A stretch of 64,000 bases of DNA, from assembly GCF_000941055.1 (NCBI RefSeq), contig NZ_CP007202.1, positions 120,001-184,000 of the forward strand, given 5' to 3'. A program made the position numbers and the translations under genes. Positions 20,520 through 28,995 of the stretch are shown here, piece by piece (position 1 is the stretch's first letter; every line of letters begins with the position of its first letter). Under the pieces are notes generated by a model, which was not told where the DNA came from, searched no databases, and worked only from the letters and a program-made list of their open reading frames with translations. The DNA is from Siansivirga zeaxanthinifaciens CC-SAMT-1 (lineage in GTDB: Bacteria > Bacteroidota > Bacteroidia > Flavobacteriales > Flavobacteriaceae).

Positions 20520-21410
20520 CTACTTTTTACTTCTTGGATGCGTATTTATATGCACTTTTTTTAATTCTGCTATACTATTATGAGTATAAACTTGAGTTGC
20601 AGCTAAACTTGAATGACCTAGAAGTTCTTTTACAGCATTTAAATCGGCACCTTGATTAAGCAAATGTGTTGCAAAAGAGTGTCTTAGAATATGAGGACTC
20701 TTTTTTACCTTTGTTGATGCCTTACTAAAGTAATCTTTTATTATTCTATAAACAAGAGTTTCGTAAATTTTAACTCCTTTTTTTGTTAAAAAAAGCATCT
20801 CATCGTTTTCTATTTCTGGAAGCCTATTTCTTTCCTCTATATAACGATGACATGTTTTTAAAACCGAATCTAAAAGTGGTACGATTCGTTCTTTATTTCG
20901 TTTGCCTAAAACTTTTAATGTTTTATTCTGAAAATTAAAATCGGAAATTTTTAATTGTATAAGTTCGATACGGCGGATGCCTGTAGAATAGAACAACTCT
21001 ATTATTAATTTATCTCTTATGCCTTCGAAATTGTTTTCAAAACCGAATTCATCTAATACATTTCTAACTTCATGCTCTGAAAAAGGGATTTGTATTTTTT
21101 TTGAAGTTTTTAGAGCCTTATGCTTTGCTAAAGGATTACTTTGAATGTCACCTACTTTTTGTAAAAACTTATAGTAGGTGTTTAAGGCTGACATTTTACG
21201 ATTTATACTTCGGTTGGAAATGTTACTTTCTACTAGGGCCACAATCCAACTTCGTATTTGAGAATAATTAATTTGATTTATAGCATTTACATCGTAGATT
21301 TTTGATGCATATTCTAAAAAGGCTTCTAAATCGGTGAGATAAGCATTTACGGTTAACTGCGAGTAATTTTTTTCAAGCAATAAATAATCTGCAAATGATT
21401 TGAAAGACAT
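20520..21410 (-). CDS. xerC: Tyrosine recombinase XerC
   Basis: A site-specific recombinase of 296 residues that acts at the chromosome dif site to resolve dimers. The N-terminal SAM-like DNA-binding domain (FADYLLLEKNYSQLTVNAYLTDLEAFLEY) precedes the catalytic domain. Catalytic residues are R146 (STGIRRIEL), K170 (VLGKRNKER), H240-x-x-R243 (HILRHSFATHLL), H266 (LGHSS) and the nucleophile Y275 (VYTH). No integrase-like neighbours or attachment sites suggest a mobile element, so the housekeeping role is likely. Confidence 0.93.
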   Translation of the reverse strand: MSFKSFADYLLLEKNYSQLTVNAYLTDLEAFLEYASKIYDVNAINQINYSQIRSWIVALVESNISNRSINRKMSALNTYYKFLQKVGDIQSNPLAKHKALKTSKKIQIPFSEHEVRNVLDEFGFENNFEGIRDKLIIELFYSTGIRRIELIQLKISDFNFQNKTLKVLGKRNKERIVPLLDSVLKTCHRYIEERNRLPEIENDEMLFLTKKGVKIYETLVYRIIKDYFSKASTKVKKSPHILRHSFATHLLNQGADLNAVKELLGHSSLAATQVYTHNSIAELKKVHINTHPRSKK

Positions 21411-21482
21411 ATTACATTAATTTAAGTATAAAGTTAGTAGTTTATATAACTTATAACAACTTTAAACCTTTAAATATGAAAC

Positions 21483-21510
21483 AAAAAAAATCCCGCAGGG
21501 TGCGGGATTT
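21483..21510 (-). terminator. Terminator after rpsU
   Basis: AAATCCCGCA pairs with TGCGGGATTT around a short loop and is followed on the minus strand by a U-run of at least eight. It separates rpsU from xerC. Confidence 0.85.
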
Positions 21511-21539
21511 ATATTTTACAATTTTAAAGATTAGGAAGA

Positions 21540-21734
21540 TTATATATCTTCTGCATCTCTTAAACCTTGGATGTATTGTGCTTTTTGTATTTGCGCTCTA
21601 CGTACTACTGAAGGCTTGTTAAATTGCTTACGAGCTTGTAGCTGACGTTTAGTTCCAGTTTTATCAAACTTTCTCTTATAACGCTTTAGCGCTCTATCTA
21701 TATTTTCTCCTTCTTTAATTGGTATTATTAACAT
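21540..21734 (-). CDS. rpsU: 30S ribosomal protein S21
   Basis: A 64-residue basic protein (MLIIPIKEGENIDRALKRYKRKFDKTG) that sits near the anti-Shine-Dalgarno on the 30S platform. The gene has its own promoter (21773-21802), its own terminator, and an exceptionally strong Shine-Dalgarno (21745-21752). In Flavobacterium johnsoniae, S21 is reported to help hide the anti-SD and to control its own synthesis through such a site; that work supports translational autoregulation here. Confidence 0.97.
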   Translation of the reverse strand: MLIIPIKEGENIDRALKRYKRKFDKTGTKRQLQARKQFNKPSVVRRAQIQKAQYIQGLRDAEDI

Positions 21735-21744
21735 AGTGTCTTAA

Positions 21745-21752
21745 CCTCCTCT
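21745..21752 (-). promoter_or_regulatory. Strong Shine-Dalgarno of rpsU
   Basis: AGAGGAGG lies 10 nt before the ATG at 21734. The other genes examined show only A/T-rich leaders, as usual in Bacteroidota, so this site stands out. Confidence 0.85.
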
Positions 21753-21772
21753 CTTTTAGAATTTTCAGGCTG

Positions 21773-21802
21773 CAAAGATAATAACTAAATTAAATTTTGC
21801 AA
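21773..21802 (-). promoter_or_regulatory. Promoter of rpsU
   Basis: On the minus strand TTG (21800-21802), a 19-nt spacer, then TATCTTTG (21773-21780) followed by CAGCC. This is an ideal Bacteroidota sigma-ABfr promoter. Predicted start about 21767-21770. Confidence 0.75.
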
Positions 21803-21841
21803 CTAAAAAGAAATTATTTTGCTATCTGTTTATTATTTTTT

Positions 21842-21995
21842 GCAAAAGGGATTGAAGTGGCATCCTTTTTTGTGATTAACAACTACCTATTTAAGAAGAC
21901 TGCTGTTTCTTAAAAAACAATGGGCTTTATTATAAAAACCACCATAAACAAAAAAGATATAACGGAAAGCCCGGTGCGGCCTAAGCTGCATTTGC
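21842..21995 (+). ncRNA. Intergenic structured repeat element, copy 1
   Basis: Starts GCAAAAGGGATTGAAGTGG and ends with TTTGC, so that GCAAA pairs with TTTGC. Inside, GGGCTTT pairs with AAAGCCC around an AAAAAGATATAACG segment. The same order of motifs (GGGATTG, ATCCTTTTT, AATGGGCTTT, AAAAAGAT, AAAGCCCG) occurs in copy 2 at 32330-32500. It lies between rpsU and the acyl-CoA dehydrogenase gene, both on the minus strand. No protein-coding potential is seen. An RNA role is inference from the paired stems. Confidence 0.6.
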
Positions 21996-22005
21996 CATTA
22001 TAAAA

Positions 22006-23172
22006 TTAAGTGGCTGGTTTATATGATTTTTTGTCGATAATTATTTTAGCTATAATTTCTCTTAAAATTTCGGAAGTACCACCACCAATGGGGCCTAGCC
22101 TACTATCTCTAAACATTCTTGCCAATGGATAATCTTCCATATAGCCATAACCGCCCAGAAACTGTAAACATTGGTAAATAACCTCATCGGCAACTTTAGT
22201 AGATTTTAGTTTAGACATGGTTGCTTCTTTTACCACGTATTCGCCTTTGTTTAATCTGTATGCAACAGCATAATTAAAGGTTTTACAGATTTCTACATCG
22301 GTGTAACAATCGGCTAACTTGTGTCTTAGCGCTTGAAATTTATCGATGGTTGTGCCAAAAGCTGTTCGCTCTGACATGTATTGCATTGCGTATTCTAAAG
22401 CATATTCTGCTCGCGCATGGGCATTAACTCCCATAATTAAACGTTCGGAAGCAAAATGCTGCATAATATAAGAGAACCCTTTATTTATTTCTCCTAACAG
22501 GTTGGTTGCGGGGATTTTTACATTATCGAAAGCAATTTCTCCAGTGTCTGATGCGCGCCAGCCTAATTTATTTAATTTTGTAGCAGAAAGCCCTGGAGTA
22601 TCTCTGTCGACTACAAAAATACTTATTCCTTTATTTCCTAACTCGGGATTTGTTTTAGCTGCTACAATTAAATAGTCGCTATAAACACCGTTTGTTATGA
22701 ATGTTTTAGAACCGTTTAAGACATACATATTATCTTCTAACATGGCTGTGGTTCGCATGCCTGCAACATCGCTTCCTCCAAAAGGTTCTGTGATACAAAG
22801 ACAACCTACTTTATCGCCTGTTATACTTGGCACTAAATAATCTTGTTTTATTTGTTCACTACCTTCGGCATTTAAATGCGTCATGGCTAAATATACATGC
22901 GCCCAAACAGCAGCTGCAAATCCGCCCGAATTTATTCTTTGAAGTTCTTCTAAAAGAATGATAGTATAGAATAAATCTAAGTTTAAGCCACCATATGCTT
23001 CTGGATAATTAATTCCTAAAAAGCCCATGTCCCCAAGTTTTTTCCAGATAGATTTATCGATAGCACCTGTATTTTCCCAAGTATCGATGTTTGGAACTAC
23101 TTCCTTTTTTAAAAATTCTTGAAGGCTTTTTCTAAAAAGCAGATGCTCTTCGGTGAAGTACATGCTATTCAT
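22006..23172 (-). CDS. Acyl-CoA dehydrogenase
   Basis: FAD-dependent alpha,beta-dehydrogenation of acyl-CoA in fatty-acid or branched-chain degradation. It has 388 residues. The FAD/substrate segment CLCITEPFGGSDVAGMRT is at about 124-141, and the central segment is VLNGSKTFITNG. The usual catalytic Glu in the C-terminal YEGT motif is replaced by Gly (GGGTSEI, G364), while a Glu is present in the SERL segment (E243). This is the arrangement of long-chain and isovaleryl-CoA dehydrogenases, so a long- or branched-chain substrate is favoured. The start may be the first or the second Met (MNSMYFTEEH). Confidence 0.9.
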   Translation of the reverse strand: MNSMYFTEEHLLFRKSLQEFLKKEVVPNIDTWENTGAIDKSIWKKLGDMGFLGINYPEAYGGLNLDLFYTIILLEELQRINSGGFAAAVWAHVYLAMTHLNAEGSEQIKQDYLVPSITGDKVGCLCITEPFGGSDVAGMRTTAMLEDNMYVLNGSKTFITNGVYSDYLIVAAKTNPELGNKGISIFVVDRDTPGLSATKLNKLGWRASDTGEIAFDNVKIPATNLLGEINKGFSYIMQHFASERLIMGVNAHARAEYALEYAMQYMSERTAFGTTIDKFQALRHKLADCYTDVEICKTFNYAVAYRLNKGEYVVKEATMSKLKSTKVADEVIYQCLQFLGGYGYMEDYPLARMFRDSRLGPIGGGTSEILREIIAKIIIDKKSYKPAT

Positions 23173-23188
23173 AAATGTGTTTTCTTTT

Positions 23189-24052
23189 TCAATCGAGCAG
23201 CAAATATAATTTAATTATATCGAATTTATTTACAGGAAAGCCCTTTACTTTTAATAATTCGTTTAACTTTTTATAATTTTCGTTAAACAACCTATATTCT
23301 ACAATATTTTGAGCGAGATCGTAATCGATATGTTGAATTGTTACTAATTGAGCTACAGTAGCCCTATTTAAATGAATTTTATCAACTTTTCTGGGTGTTT
23401 TTACTTCAAATTTTTGATTAATTCTTTCTATAACCTCCATAGATAACCCATAAACATCCTGAAGTTGTATGCTAGCTATAAAACCTCCTGGAAATTTATT
23501 TCTAAATCGCACTATTCGGTTTGCCAAAACCTGACCGACGCCATTTACAGTTTGAAGTTCTAAAACCGTTGCTGTATTTAAATCTATTTTTTCGAAACTG
23601 GAGGCTACAGTATTTTTAAGTTTTGAGCCGTTTGATTTTTTAGATGCATTTATCCAGTCTGGAAATTTAAAATATGGTGCTAGTATTTGTAAAAGGGAAT
23701 CGGAAACTTGGGTTACTTCTTGAAACTGATCGACTGAATTAATCCATTTATTGCTGTTGCGATAGTTTATTAAACGATTAATCTCTTCATTTGACATACC
23801 TAATAAGGTTCCTTTATAATCGGATATATAATTAGGATTATATGTTTTTATTTTGAAATTTTCTTTTTCAAGCTTAAGGGATCGCAATGAATCTAACTCT
23901 TTATTAAAATGCACCCACTGCGAATTATTTACTTGTAAATCTTCTGATGAAGAATTAATAAAAAAATAAGTACACTGTAAAACAACTATGATGGCTAATA
24001 ATAAAAAAATCCCATTTCGTTGTTTTTTAGTAAACGTAAAATGGGATTTCAT
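23189..24052 (-). CDS. Membrane-anchored helix-hairpin-helix (ComEA-like) protein
   Basis: 287 residues. An N-terminal membrane anchor (NGIFLLLAIIVVLQCTYFFI, about 13-32) is followed by several helix-hairpin-helix units. The central one, KIDLNTATVLELQTVNGVGQVLANRIVRFRNKFPGG (about 152-187), is a near-canonical ComEA DNA-binding motif. More diverged copies lie at about 69-110 (NPNYISDYKGTLLGMSNEEINRLINYR) and at about 222-265 (IHLNRATVAQLVTIQHIDYDLAQNIVEYR). Such proteins bind DNA in the periplasm in competence systems, but many Bacteroidota homologues have no proven role. It is 16 bp before the acyl-CoA dehydrogenase gene. Confidence 0.8.
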   Translation of the reverse strand: MKSHFTFTKKQRNGIFLLLAIIVVLQCTYFFINSSSEDLQVNNSQWVHFNKELDSLRSLKLEKENFKIKTYNPNYISDYKGTLLGMSNEEINRLINYRNSNKWINSVDQFQEVTQVSDSLLQILAPYFKFPDWINASKKSNGSKLKNTVASSFEKIDLNTATVLELQTVNGVGQVLANRIVRFRNKFPGGFIASIQLQDVYGLSMEVIERINQKFEVKTPRKVDKIHLNRATVAQLVTIQHIDYDLAQNIVEYRLFNENYKKLNELLKVKGFPVNKFDIIKLYLLLD

Positions 24053-24076
24053 ATTAATCTATTTAATTTTTATGAA

Positions 24077-25699
24077 TTACATATGCTTGGTAAGGTCTTC
24101 CGCACCTTCCTCCAAAGCTTCATGTTTAATATTAATGGCCTTGTAATATTTTTTTAATTCTCTGTTTATTACAGGTGATAAAATAACAACTCCAATAATA
24201 TTAGGAACGACCATTGCAAAAATCATAGCATCAGAGAAATCGATAACGGCTCCCAGACTTATTGATGACCCAATTACAACAAATAATAAAAATAGTACTT
24301 TGTAGGCTAAATCTGTTTTTTTACCTTTTCCAAATAAATAAATCCATCCTTGCATACCGTAATAAGACCAGGAAATCATGGTTGAAAAAGCAAATAAAAT
24401 AACTGCAATTGTAAGTACTACAGAAAAATGTGGAATTACACTATCAAAAGCTATAGCAGTTAATTCTACCCCCTCTTTAATAGGTACCCCGTATTCCATA
24501 AAAGCACCATCGAAGTTTGTAATAACAATTACCAACGCCGTCATGGTACAAATTACAACCGTATCTACAAAAGGCTCTAATAAAGCTACAATACCCTCAC
24601 TCGCCGGATATTTTGTTCTTACAGCAGAGTGAGCAATTGCTGCGCTACCAACACCAGCTTCGTTAGAGAAAGCACCTCTTCTAATACCTTGAATCATAAC
24701 CCCAACTAAACCACCTGCAATTCCTAAACCAGAAAAAGCACCGTGATAAATAAGACCAAAAGCATCATCTATTAAATGCCAGTTAGCACCTAAAATTATT
24801 AACGCCGCCAATACATAAATACCAGCCATAAAAGGCACTATTTTTTCGGTAACGGAAGCAATACGTTTTATACCACCAATAATTACAACAGCAACAATAG
24901 CGGCCATACCTATTCCAAAATACATTCCTGCATTAGAACTTTCAAATCCGAATAACTTAATAAACTGCGCAGCTGCTTGGTTTGCCTGAAACATGTTACC
25001 GCCTCCAAAGGAACCACCTATTACGAAAATGGCAAAAATAACAGCCAACACTTTACCTAAGCCTGACATGCCTTTTTCTTTAAGCCCTTTTTTTAGATAA
25101 TACATTGGTCCGCCATAAACAGTTCCATCTGGCCCCACATCTCTATATTTTACACCTAAGGTACATTCTGCAAACTTAGAGGCCATTCCTAAAAAACCAG
25201 CTAATATCATCCAGAAAGTTGCTCCTGGACCACCAATAGATAAGGCCACGGCTACACCTGCAATATTACCTAAGCCTACCGTAGCAGATAATGCCGCAGT
25301 TAGGGCTTGGAAATGAGACACTTCGCCATGAGCACTATCGTCTCTTAAAGTCTCAATAATATTAGCATCTTCGTTGGGTGTTTGGTCTCCATATAAGGTG
25401 TCGGCACCATGCTTTTCAATATCTTCGTATTTACCTTGAACAACGCGTAATGCTGTTCTAAAACCAGTAAAATTTATAAATTTAAAATAAACTGTAAAAA
25501 AGAGCGCACCTCCTATTAAAACAATAAGTACCCAAGGAATTTTATATGTATCAGAAAAAGGAATTTCGTAAAAAATACCCTCAACAAACCAACCTGTATA
25601 TTCTTTAAAAACTTGATCTATTTTTTCGGAAGTAGATTCCTGAGCAAAAGTTGTAATTGGTAAAACTAGTGTTAAAATAGAGAAAAAGTATTTCTTCAT
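24077..25699 (-). CDS. Alanine or glycine:cation symporter (AGCS family)
   Basis: A sodium-coupled amino acid importer with about ten membrane segments. The ATG at 25699 (MKKYFFSILTLVLPITTFAQ) is preferred over one 17 codons earlier because it gives a clean signal-peptide-like N-terminus; the protein is then 540 residues. AGCS hallmarks include SATVGLGNIAGVAVALSIGGPGATFWM, GGPMYYLKKGL and IQGIRRGAFSNEAGVGSAAIAHSA. A long acidic loop (about 95-125) lies between early membrane segments. The substrate (Ala, Gly or similar) cannot be fixed from sequence. Confidence 0.9.
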   Translation of the reverse strand: MKKYFFSILTLVLPITTFAQESTSEKIDQVFKEYTGWFVEGIFYEIPFSDTYKIPWVLIVLIGGALFFTVYFKFINFTGFRTALRVVQGKYEDIEKHGADTLYGDQTPNEDANIIETLRDDSAHGEVSHFQALTAALSATVGLGNIAGVAVALSIGGPGATFWMILAGFLGMASKFAECTLGVKYRDVGPDGTVYGGPMYYLKKGLKEKGMSGLGKVLAVIFAIFVIGGSFGGGNMFQANQAAAQFIKLFGFESSNAGMYFGIGMAAIVAVVIIGGIKRIASVTEKIVPFMAGIYVLAALIILGANWHLIDDAFGLIYHGAFSGLGIAGGLVGVMIQGIRRGAFSNEAGVGSAAIAHSAVRTKYPASEGIVALLEPFVDTVVICTMTALVIVITNFDGAFMEYGVPIKEGVELTAIAFDSVIPHFSVVLTIAVILFAFSTMISWSYYGMQGWIYLFGKGKKTDLAYKVLFLLFVVIGSSISLGAVIDFSDAMIFAMVVPNIIGVVILSPVINRELKKYYKAINIKHEALEEGAEDLTKHM

Positions 25700-25804
25700 A
25701 ATATGGCTGTTTATTTGTTTTATTGAAAGATTCTTACTGAAAGTTGGCAAGATGCTAAAAAAAAATGATTATTTAAAAAATGTATTGTTAAAAATATAAT
25801 AATA

Positions 25805-26824
25805 CTACTCGATATTATAAATCGAATTTAAGGCTTGTATTTGTTCTGGTCTTCCTAAAACAATAATTTTTGAATTGGGAGCCAAATCTAAATCTGCTTC
25901 AGGATTCACAATATAGTCTCCATTTTGATCTTTATAACCAATTACGGTAACACCCGTTTTTCTTCTTAAGTCTAAATCTTTTATAGTTTTTGTAAATTCA
26001 TCTCTTAAAAGTTTCTCTACAGCAACTTCTTCAATATTGATATTGGACTTACCAACAATGGATAAGTTATCTATAAATTCCATTAAACCTGGAACAACAA
26101 CCAAGGAAGCCATGTGATCACCACCTATTTTATCAGGTAAAATAACATTGTTTGCGCCAGCAAATTTTAATTTATCGTAAGACGATTCGTTTGATGCTCT
26201 ACTTATAATATTTATATCCTTATTAATTTGTCGTGTAGAAAGCACTACAAACAAATTATCGGCATCATTGGGAAGCGCAGAAATAAAACTACTGGCACGA
26301 TCGATACCTGCAAGAAGTAATACCTCATCTTCATTTGCGTTGCCAATAACATAAGGCACATTGTCTAACTGAAGTCTTTCTTCCATGTCCTTGTTTTTTT
26401 CAATAACAACAAAAGACTTTTTATGAGCCAATAATTTTCTAACGGCTTGTTTACCATTACGACCATATCCACATATAACAACATGGTTTTTAAAACTATC
26501 AATTTCTTTTTGCATTCTTTTACGTTTTAAATCGTCTATATTATTCTTACTCAAAATATATTCTGTTATTATGGAAAGCGCGTAACCTACTATAACAACA
26601 CTTGTTAAAATTAAAAATATAGTAAAAACTTTAGATTGTTCATCTAGAGGAACTACTTCACCAAAACCAACGGTAGTCATGGTTATAACAGTCATGTAAA
26701 CAGCATCAATCCAGGAATAATTAGATAAAAACTTATATCCAAAAACGCCTATAAATAACATAAAGCCCAGTAAGAAGAGGGCGGTATAAATTTTGGTTCT
26801 AAAAAATTTTACAATTGGGTTCAT
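25805..26824 (-). CDS. Potassium channel with RCK (TrkA-N/TrkA-C) domain
   Basis: 339 residues. Two membrane helices flank a pore loop with the selectivity filter TVGFGE (51-56). An RCK domain follows, with the nucleotide-binding motif GYGRNG (119-124), VVIEKNKD and ALPNDADNLFVVLSTR. A TrkA-C regulatory domain forms the end (about 250-338). This is the MthK-like ligand-gated K+ channel architecture. The PspC-like gene ends only 3 bp before its start, so the two are co-transcribed. Confidence 0.92.
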   Translation of the reverse strand: MNPIVKFFRTKIYTALFLLGFMLFIGVFGYKFLSNYSWIDAVYMTVITMTTVGFGEVVPLDEQSKVFTIFLILTSVVIVGYALSIITEYILSKNNIDDLKRKRMQKEIDSFKNHVVICGYGRNGKQAVRKLLAHKKSFVVIEKNKDMEERLQLDNVPYVIGNANEDEVLLLAGIDRASSFISALPNDADNLFVVLSTRQINKDINIISRASNESSYDKLKFAGANNVILPDKIGGDHMASLVVVPGLMEFIDNLSIVGKSNINIEEVAVEKLLRDEFTKTIKDLDLRRKTGVTVIGYKDQNGDYIVNPEADLDLAPNSKIIVLGRPEQIQALNSIYNIE

Positions 26825-26827
26825 AAA

Positions 26828-27055
26828 TTATAAATCGAATACAGAGGAGCGTTTTGTATAAAGTAAATCTTTTATACGAAGCCAAAAGGCAAGGAATAAA
26901 TAAAGTGCAAAACCAAATCCTAATGTTACAAAAGTTAAATACATAAAGGTTGTTCTTACTATTTTAATTCTAATTCCCAAACGCTCGGCTATACGTTGAC
27001 AAACATAAAAACCGTGTTTTTGAAAAAATAGTAATGGTTTATAAATTATATTCAT
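26828..27055 (-). CDS. PspC-domain small membrane protein
   Basis: 75 residues. The pattern RIAERLGIRIKIVRTTFMYLTFVTLGFGFALYLFLAFWL matches PspC domains (a short cytosolic helix with a G-x-x-x-x-x-V-R turn, then one long membrane segment). PspC proteins take part in envelope-stress signalling in some bacteria. Here it is translationally adjacent to the K+ channel, which may mean a shared membrane-potential function (inference). Confidence 0.75.
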   Translation of the reverse strand: MNIIYKPLLFFQKHGFYVCQRIAERLGIRIKIVRTTFMYLTFVTLGFGFALYLFLAFWLRIKDLLYTKRSSVFDL

Positions 27056-27169
27056 TTATAAATATTATTTGTTTGATGCAATTTAAACATAAAGATTGAT
27101 GTTTAAAACTTGACATGCAAACATCAACCAAATTTATGTCACTTTTTTATTTAAAGGAGGTTAATTTTA

Positions 27170-28444
27170 TTAATTTGTAGAAATTATTTTATTTCCTATA
27201 GCACAATTTAAACATTTGTTTTTATCGCAATAAGTCGTTTTAAGTTGAAGAAGTGCTTGTGAGTGCAATGCGCCTCTGGTAAGTTTTTTTAAATTGCTAA
27301 ACGCATCGATAACATTATTTTTCTCTGCTGCAATTTCAGAAACTATATGTATTATGGTCTCGTTTACCTCTTCACCCTTTTGTTGAGCGTAATAAAACTT
27401 AATGGGCAAAATGGTATTAATTAGAAGTAAGTCTATAAAACTTTTGGAAATAATTTTATTTGATGGCTTAGATTCCTTTAGAAACGTGAAATGTGTATTC
27501 CAAAAAACAGAAGTTTTAGTTTGAAATAATTCATAATAAGCTTCTAACGTATTGACTTCCATTAGTTTTGAAAATAAATTTTTATGTTGAAAATATAAAT
27601 TTGCCAGTTGCGACAATCTAATTGTTGGAAAATTTAAAGGTCTTAATCTAAAAAACTGCACAGATATAACTGCTTTGTTATCTAGCTGAAATTTCTGTTT
27701 TAAAAATTGATACTCTTTTTTTAAATCGATGTAATACGGATTCTCAAAATTAGTTTCTAATAAACCCGCCTGACCAAATAATAAAGCTTCTAAAGATTTT
27801 ATTTGAGATTGTGATTTCCTTAAAACAGAAAAATCAAAAGAACCAGCGATGCTTAAAAAAGCTTCACCATTCACTTTTAATCCGAAGTTTTTGGCAAGCA
27901 TTAAAAACAAAACGGCTTCCCAATCATTTTTAGAAGCCTCCATTAAGGACTTAATCAATACCGATTTACCTTCTAAACGCTCAAAATAAAGGCGTTCCAT
28001 CCAATTCTCAAAAATAAAATGGTCAACACCAGCAAAGTCGTTTTCACAATTAATCCATTTGTTGTTTTTAGTAAACAACATATTATAATTAGATAAAACA
28101 TCACGATGCACATAATCTTTAAGCTCTAGGGTAGGTATAACCGTATTATCCTTTCTGTAAATTTCTGTATCGTGCACCCAAACCACATGAAGAATAACAT
28201 TATCGTAAGCCGCATCCAATTCATGATTATGTAAATACCAGTCTGATGATTTTACATGCACCTCAACATTTCCTGCCCATAACTGATTATGAATAGTCAA
28301 CTTAGCATTAAAAAAATCGGGACCAGAATTTAGGTTGTGCATCCCAACGTCTTGTATTAAAATGGATTCCCCACTGGTGGTTTTTAAATTTTGAATACTA
28401 ATTTTTTTAAACTTCCATACATAGTGTAAAAAATCTTCTTGCAT
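27170..28444 (-). CDS. DUF2851 family protein
   Basis: 424 residues, recognised by MQEDFLHYVWKFKKISIQNLKT, the GPDFFNAKLTIHNQLWAGNVEVHVKSSDWYLHNH core (about 41-74) and HVVWVHDTEI. These are conserved in DUF2851 proteins of Bacteroidota. It ends with a Cys cluster (YCDKNKCLNCAIGNKII) suggesting metal binding. Function is unknown. It is divergent from the DUF2721 gene. Confidence 0.85.
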   Translation of the reverse strand: MQEDFLHYVWKFKKISIQNLKTTSGESILIQDVGMHNLNSGPDFFNAKLTIHNQLWAGNVEVHVKSSDWYLHNHELDAAYDNVILHVVWVHDTEIYRKDNTVIPTLELKDYVHRDVLSNYNMLFTKNNKWINCENDFAGVDHFIFENWMERLYFERLEGKSVLIKSLMEASKNDWEAVLFLMLAKNFGLKVNGEAFLSIAGSFDFSVLRKSQSQIKSLEALLFGQAGLLETNFENPYYIDLKKEYQFLKQKFQLDNKAVISVQFFRLRPLNFPTIRLSQLANLYFQHKNLFSKLMEVNTLEAYYELFQTKTSVFWNTHFTFLKESKPSNKIISKSFIDLLLINTILPIKFYYAQQKGEEVNETIIHIVSEIAAEKNNVIDAFSNLKKLTRGALHSQALLQLKTTYCDKNKCLNCAIGNKIISTN

Positions 28445-28521
28445 TTTTATTTCTAGGTTTTTAAAAAAAAATGAGGTAACAAATCTATAAGATGAGTAAA
28501 TTTGAATAAATCAATTTTTTA

Positions 28522-28917
28522 ATGGAACAATTAACCTTAACTACGCCTGCTTTACTTTTCTCTGCTATTTCTTTAATAATGCTTGCCTACACCAACCGCT
28601 TTTTAGCCTATGCATCTGTAGTAAGAAGCTTACATGACAAATATTTAGAAAAAAAAGATAAAACCCTAATTGCACAGATAAAAAACATTAAAAAAAGATT
28701 ATATTTAACCAGAGCCATGCAAATTTTTGGCATTACCAGCTTATTATTTTGTGTGCTAACCATGTTTTTAATTTATATACAGCAGCACACCGTTGCCGTT
28801 TGGGTATTTGGCATGGCACTTATTTTACTTATTATTTCTTTAGCTGTTTTAATTATGGAAATTCAAATTTCGGTTAAAGCTTTAGAGCATCACATTAGCG
28901 ATATTGAGAATAATTAA
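28522..28917 (+). CDS. DUF2721 family membrane protein
   Basis: 131 residues with three predicted membrane helices (about 8-28, 73-95, 97-120). A basic cytosolic stretch (VVRSLHDKYLEKKDKTLIAQIKNIKKRLYL) is typical of DUF2721. Function is unknown. It has its own position 79 bp before hutD, with a promoter in that gap, so it is probably not part of the hut operon. Confidence 0.8.
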   Translation: MEQLTLTTPALLFSAISLIMLAYTNRFLAYASVVRSLHDKYLEKKDKTLIAQIKNIKKRLYLTRAMQIFGITSLLFCVLTMFLIYIQQHTVAVWVFGMALILLIISLAVLIMEIQISVKALEHHISDIENN

Positions 28918-28943
28918 GAAGGGTTTAACATCCGTTTTTTTTA

Positions 28944-28969
28944 TTGAACAACTTGTTTATTTAATTTTG
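28944..28969 (+). promoter_or_regulatory. Promoter of the hutD-hutG-hutF operon
   Basis: TAATTTTG (28962-28969) matches the -7 consensus exactly, with a TTG at 28944-28946 (short, 15-nt spacer). The hutD ATG at 28996 follows 26 nt later. Confidence 0.5.
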
Positions 28970-28995
28970 TTGCTTCTTAAGCCAAACTAAACCCT

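Noticed and set aside
20520..21410. XerC-like gene as the integrase of a mobile element at the nearby tRNAs
   Set aside because: Neighbours are core translation genes, no attachment-site repeats were seen at the tRNA ends, and the gene order is the usual chromosomal one.
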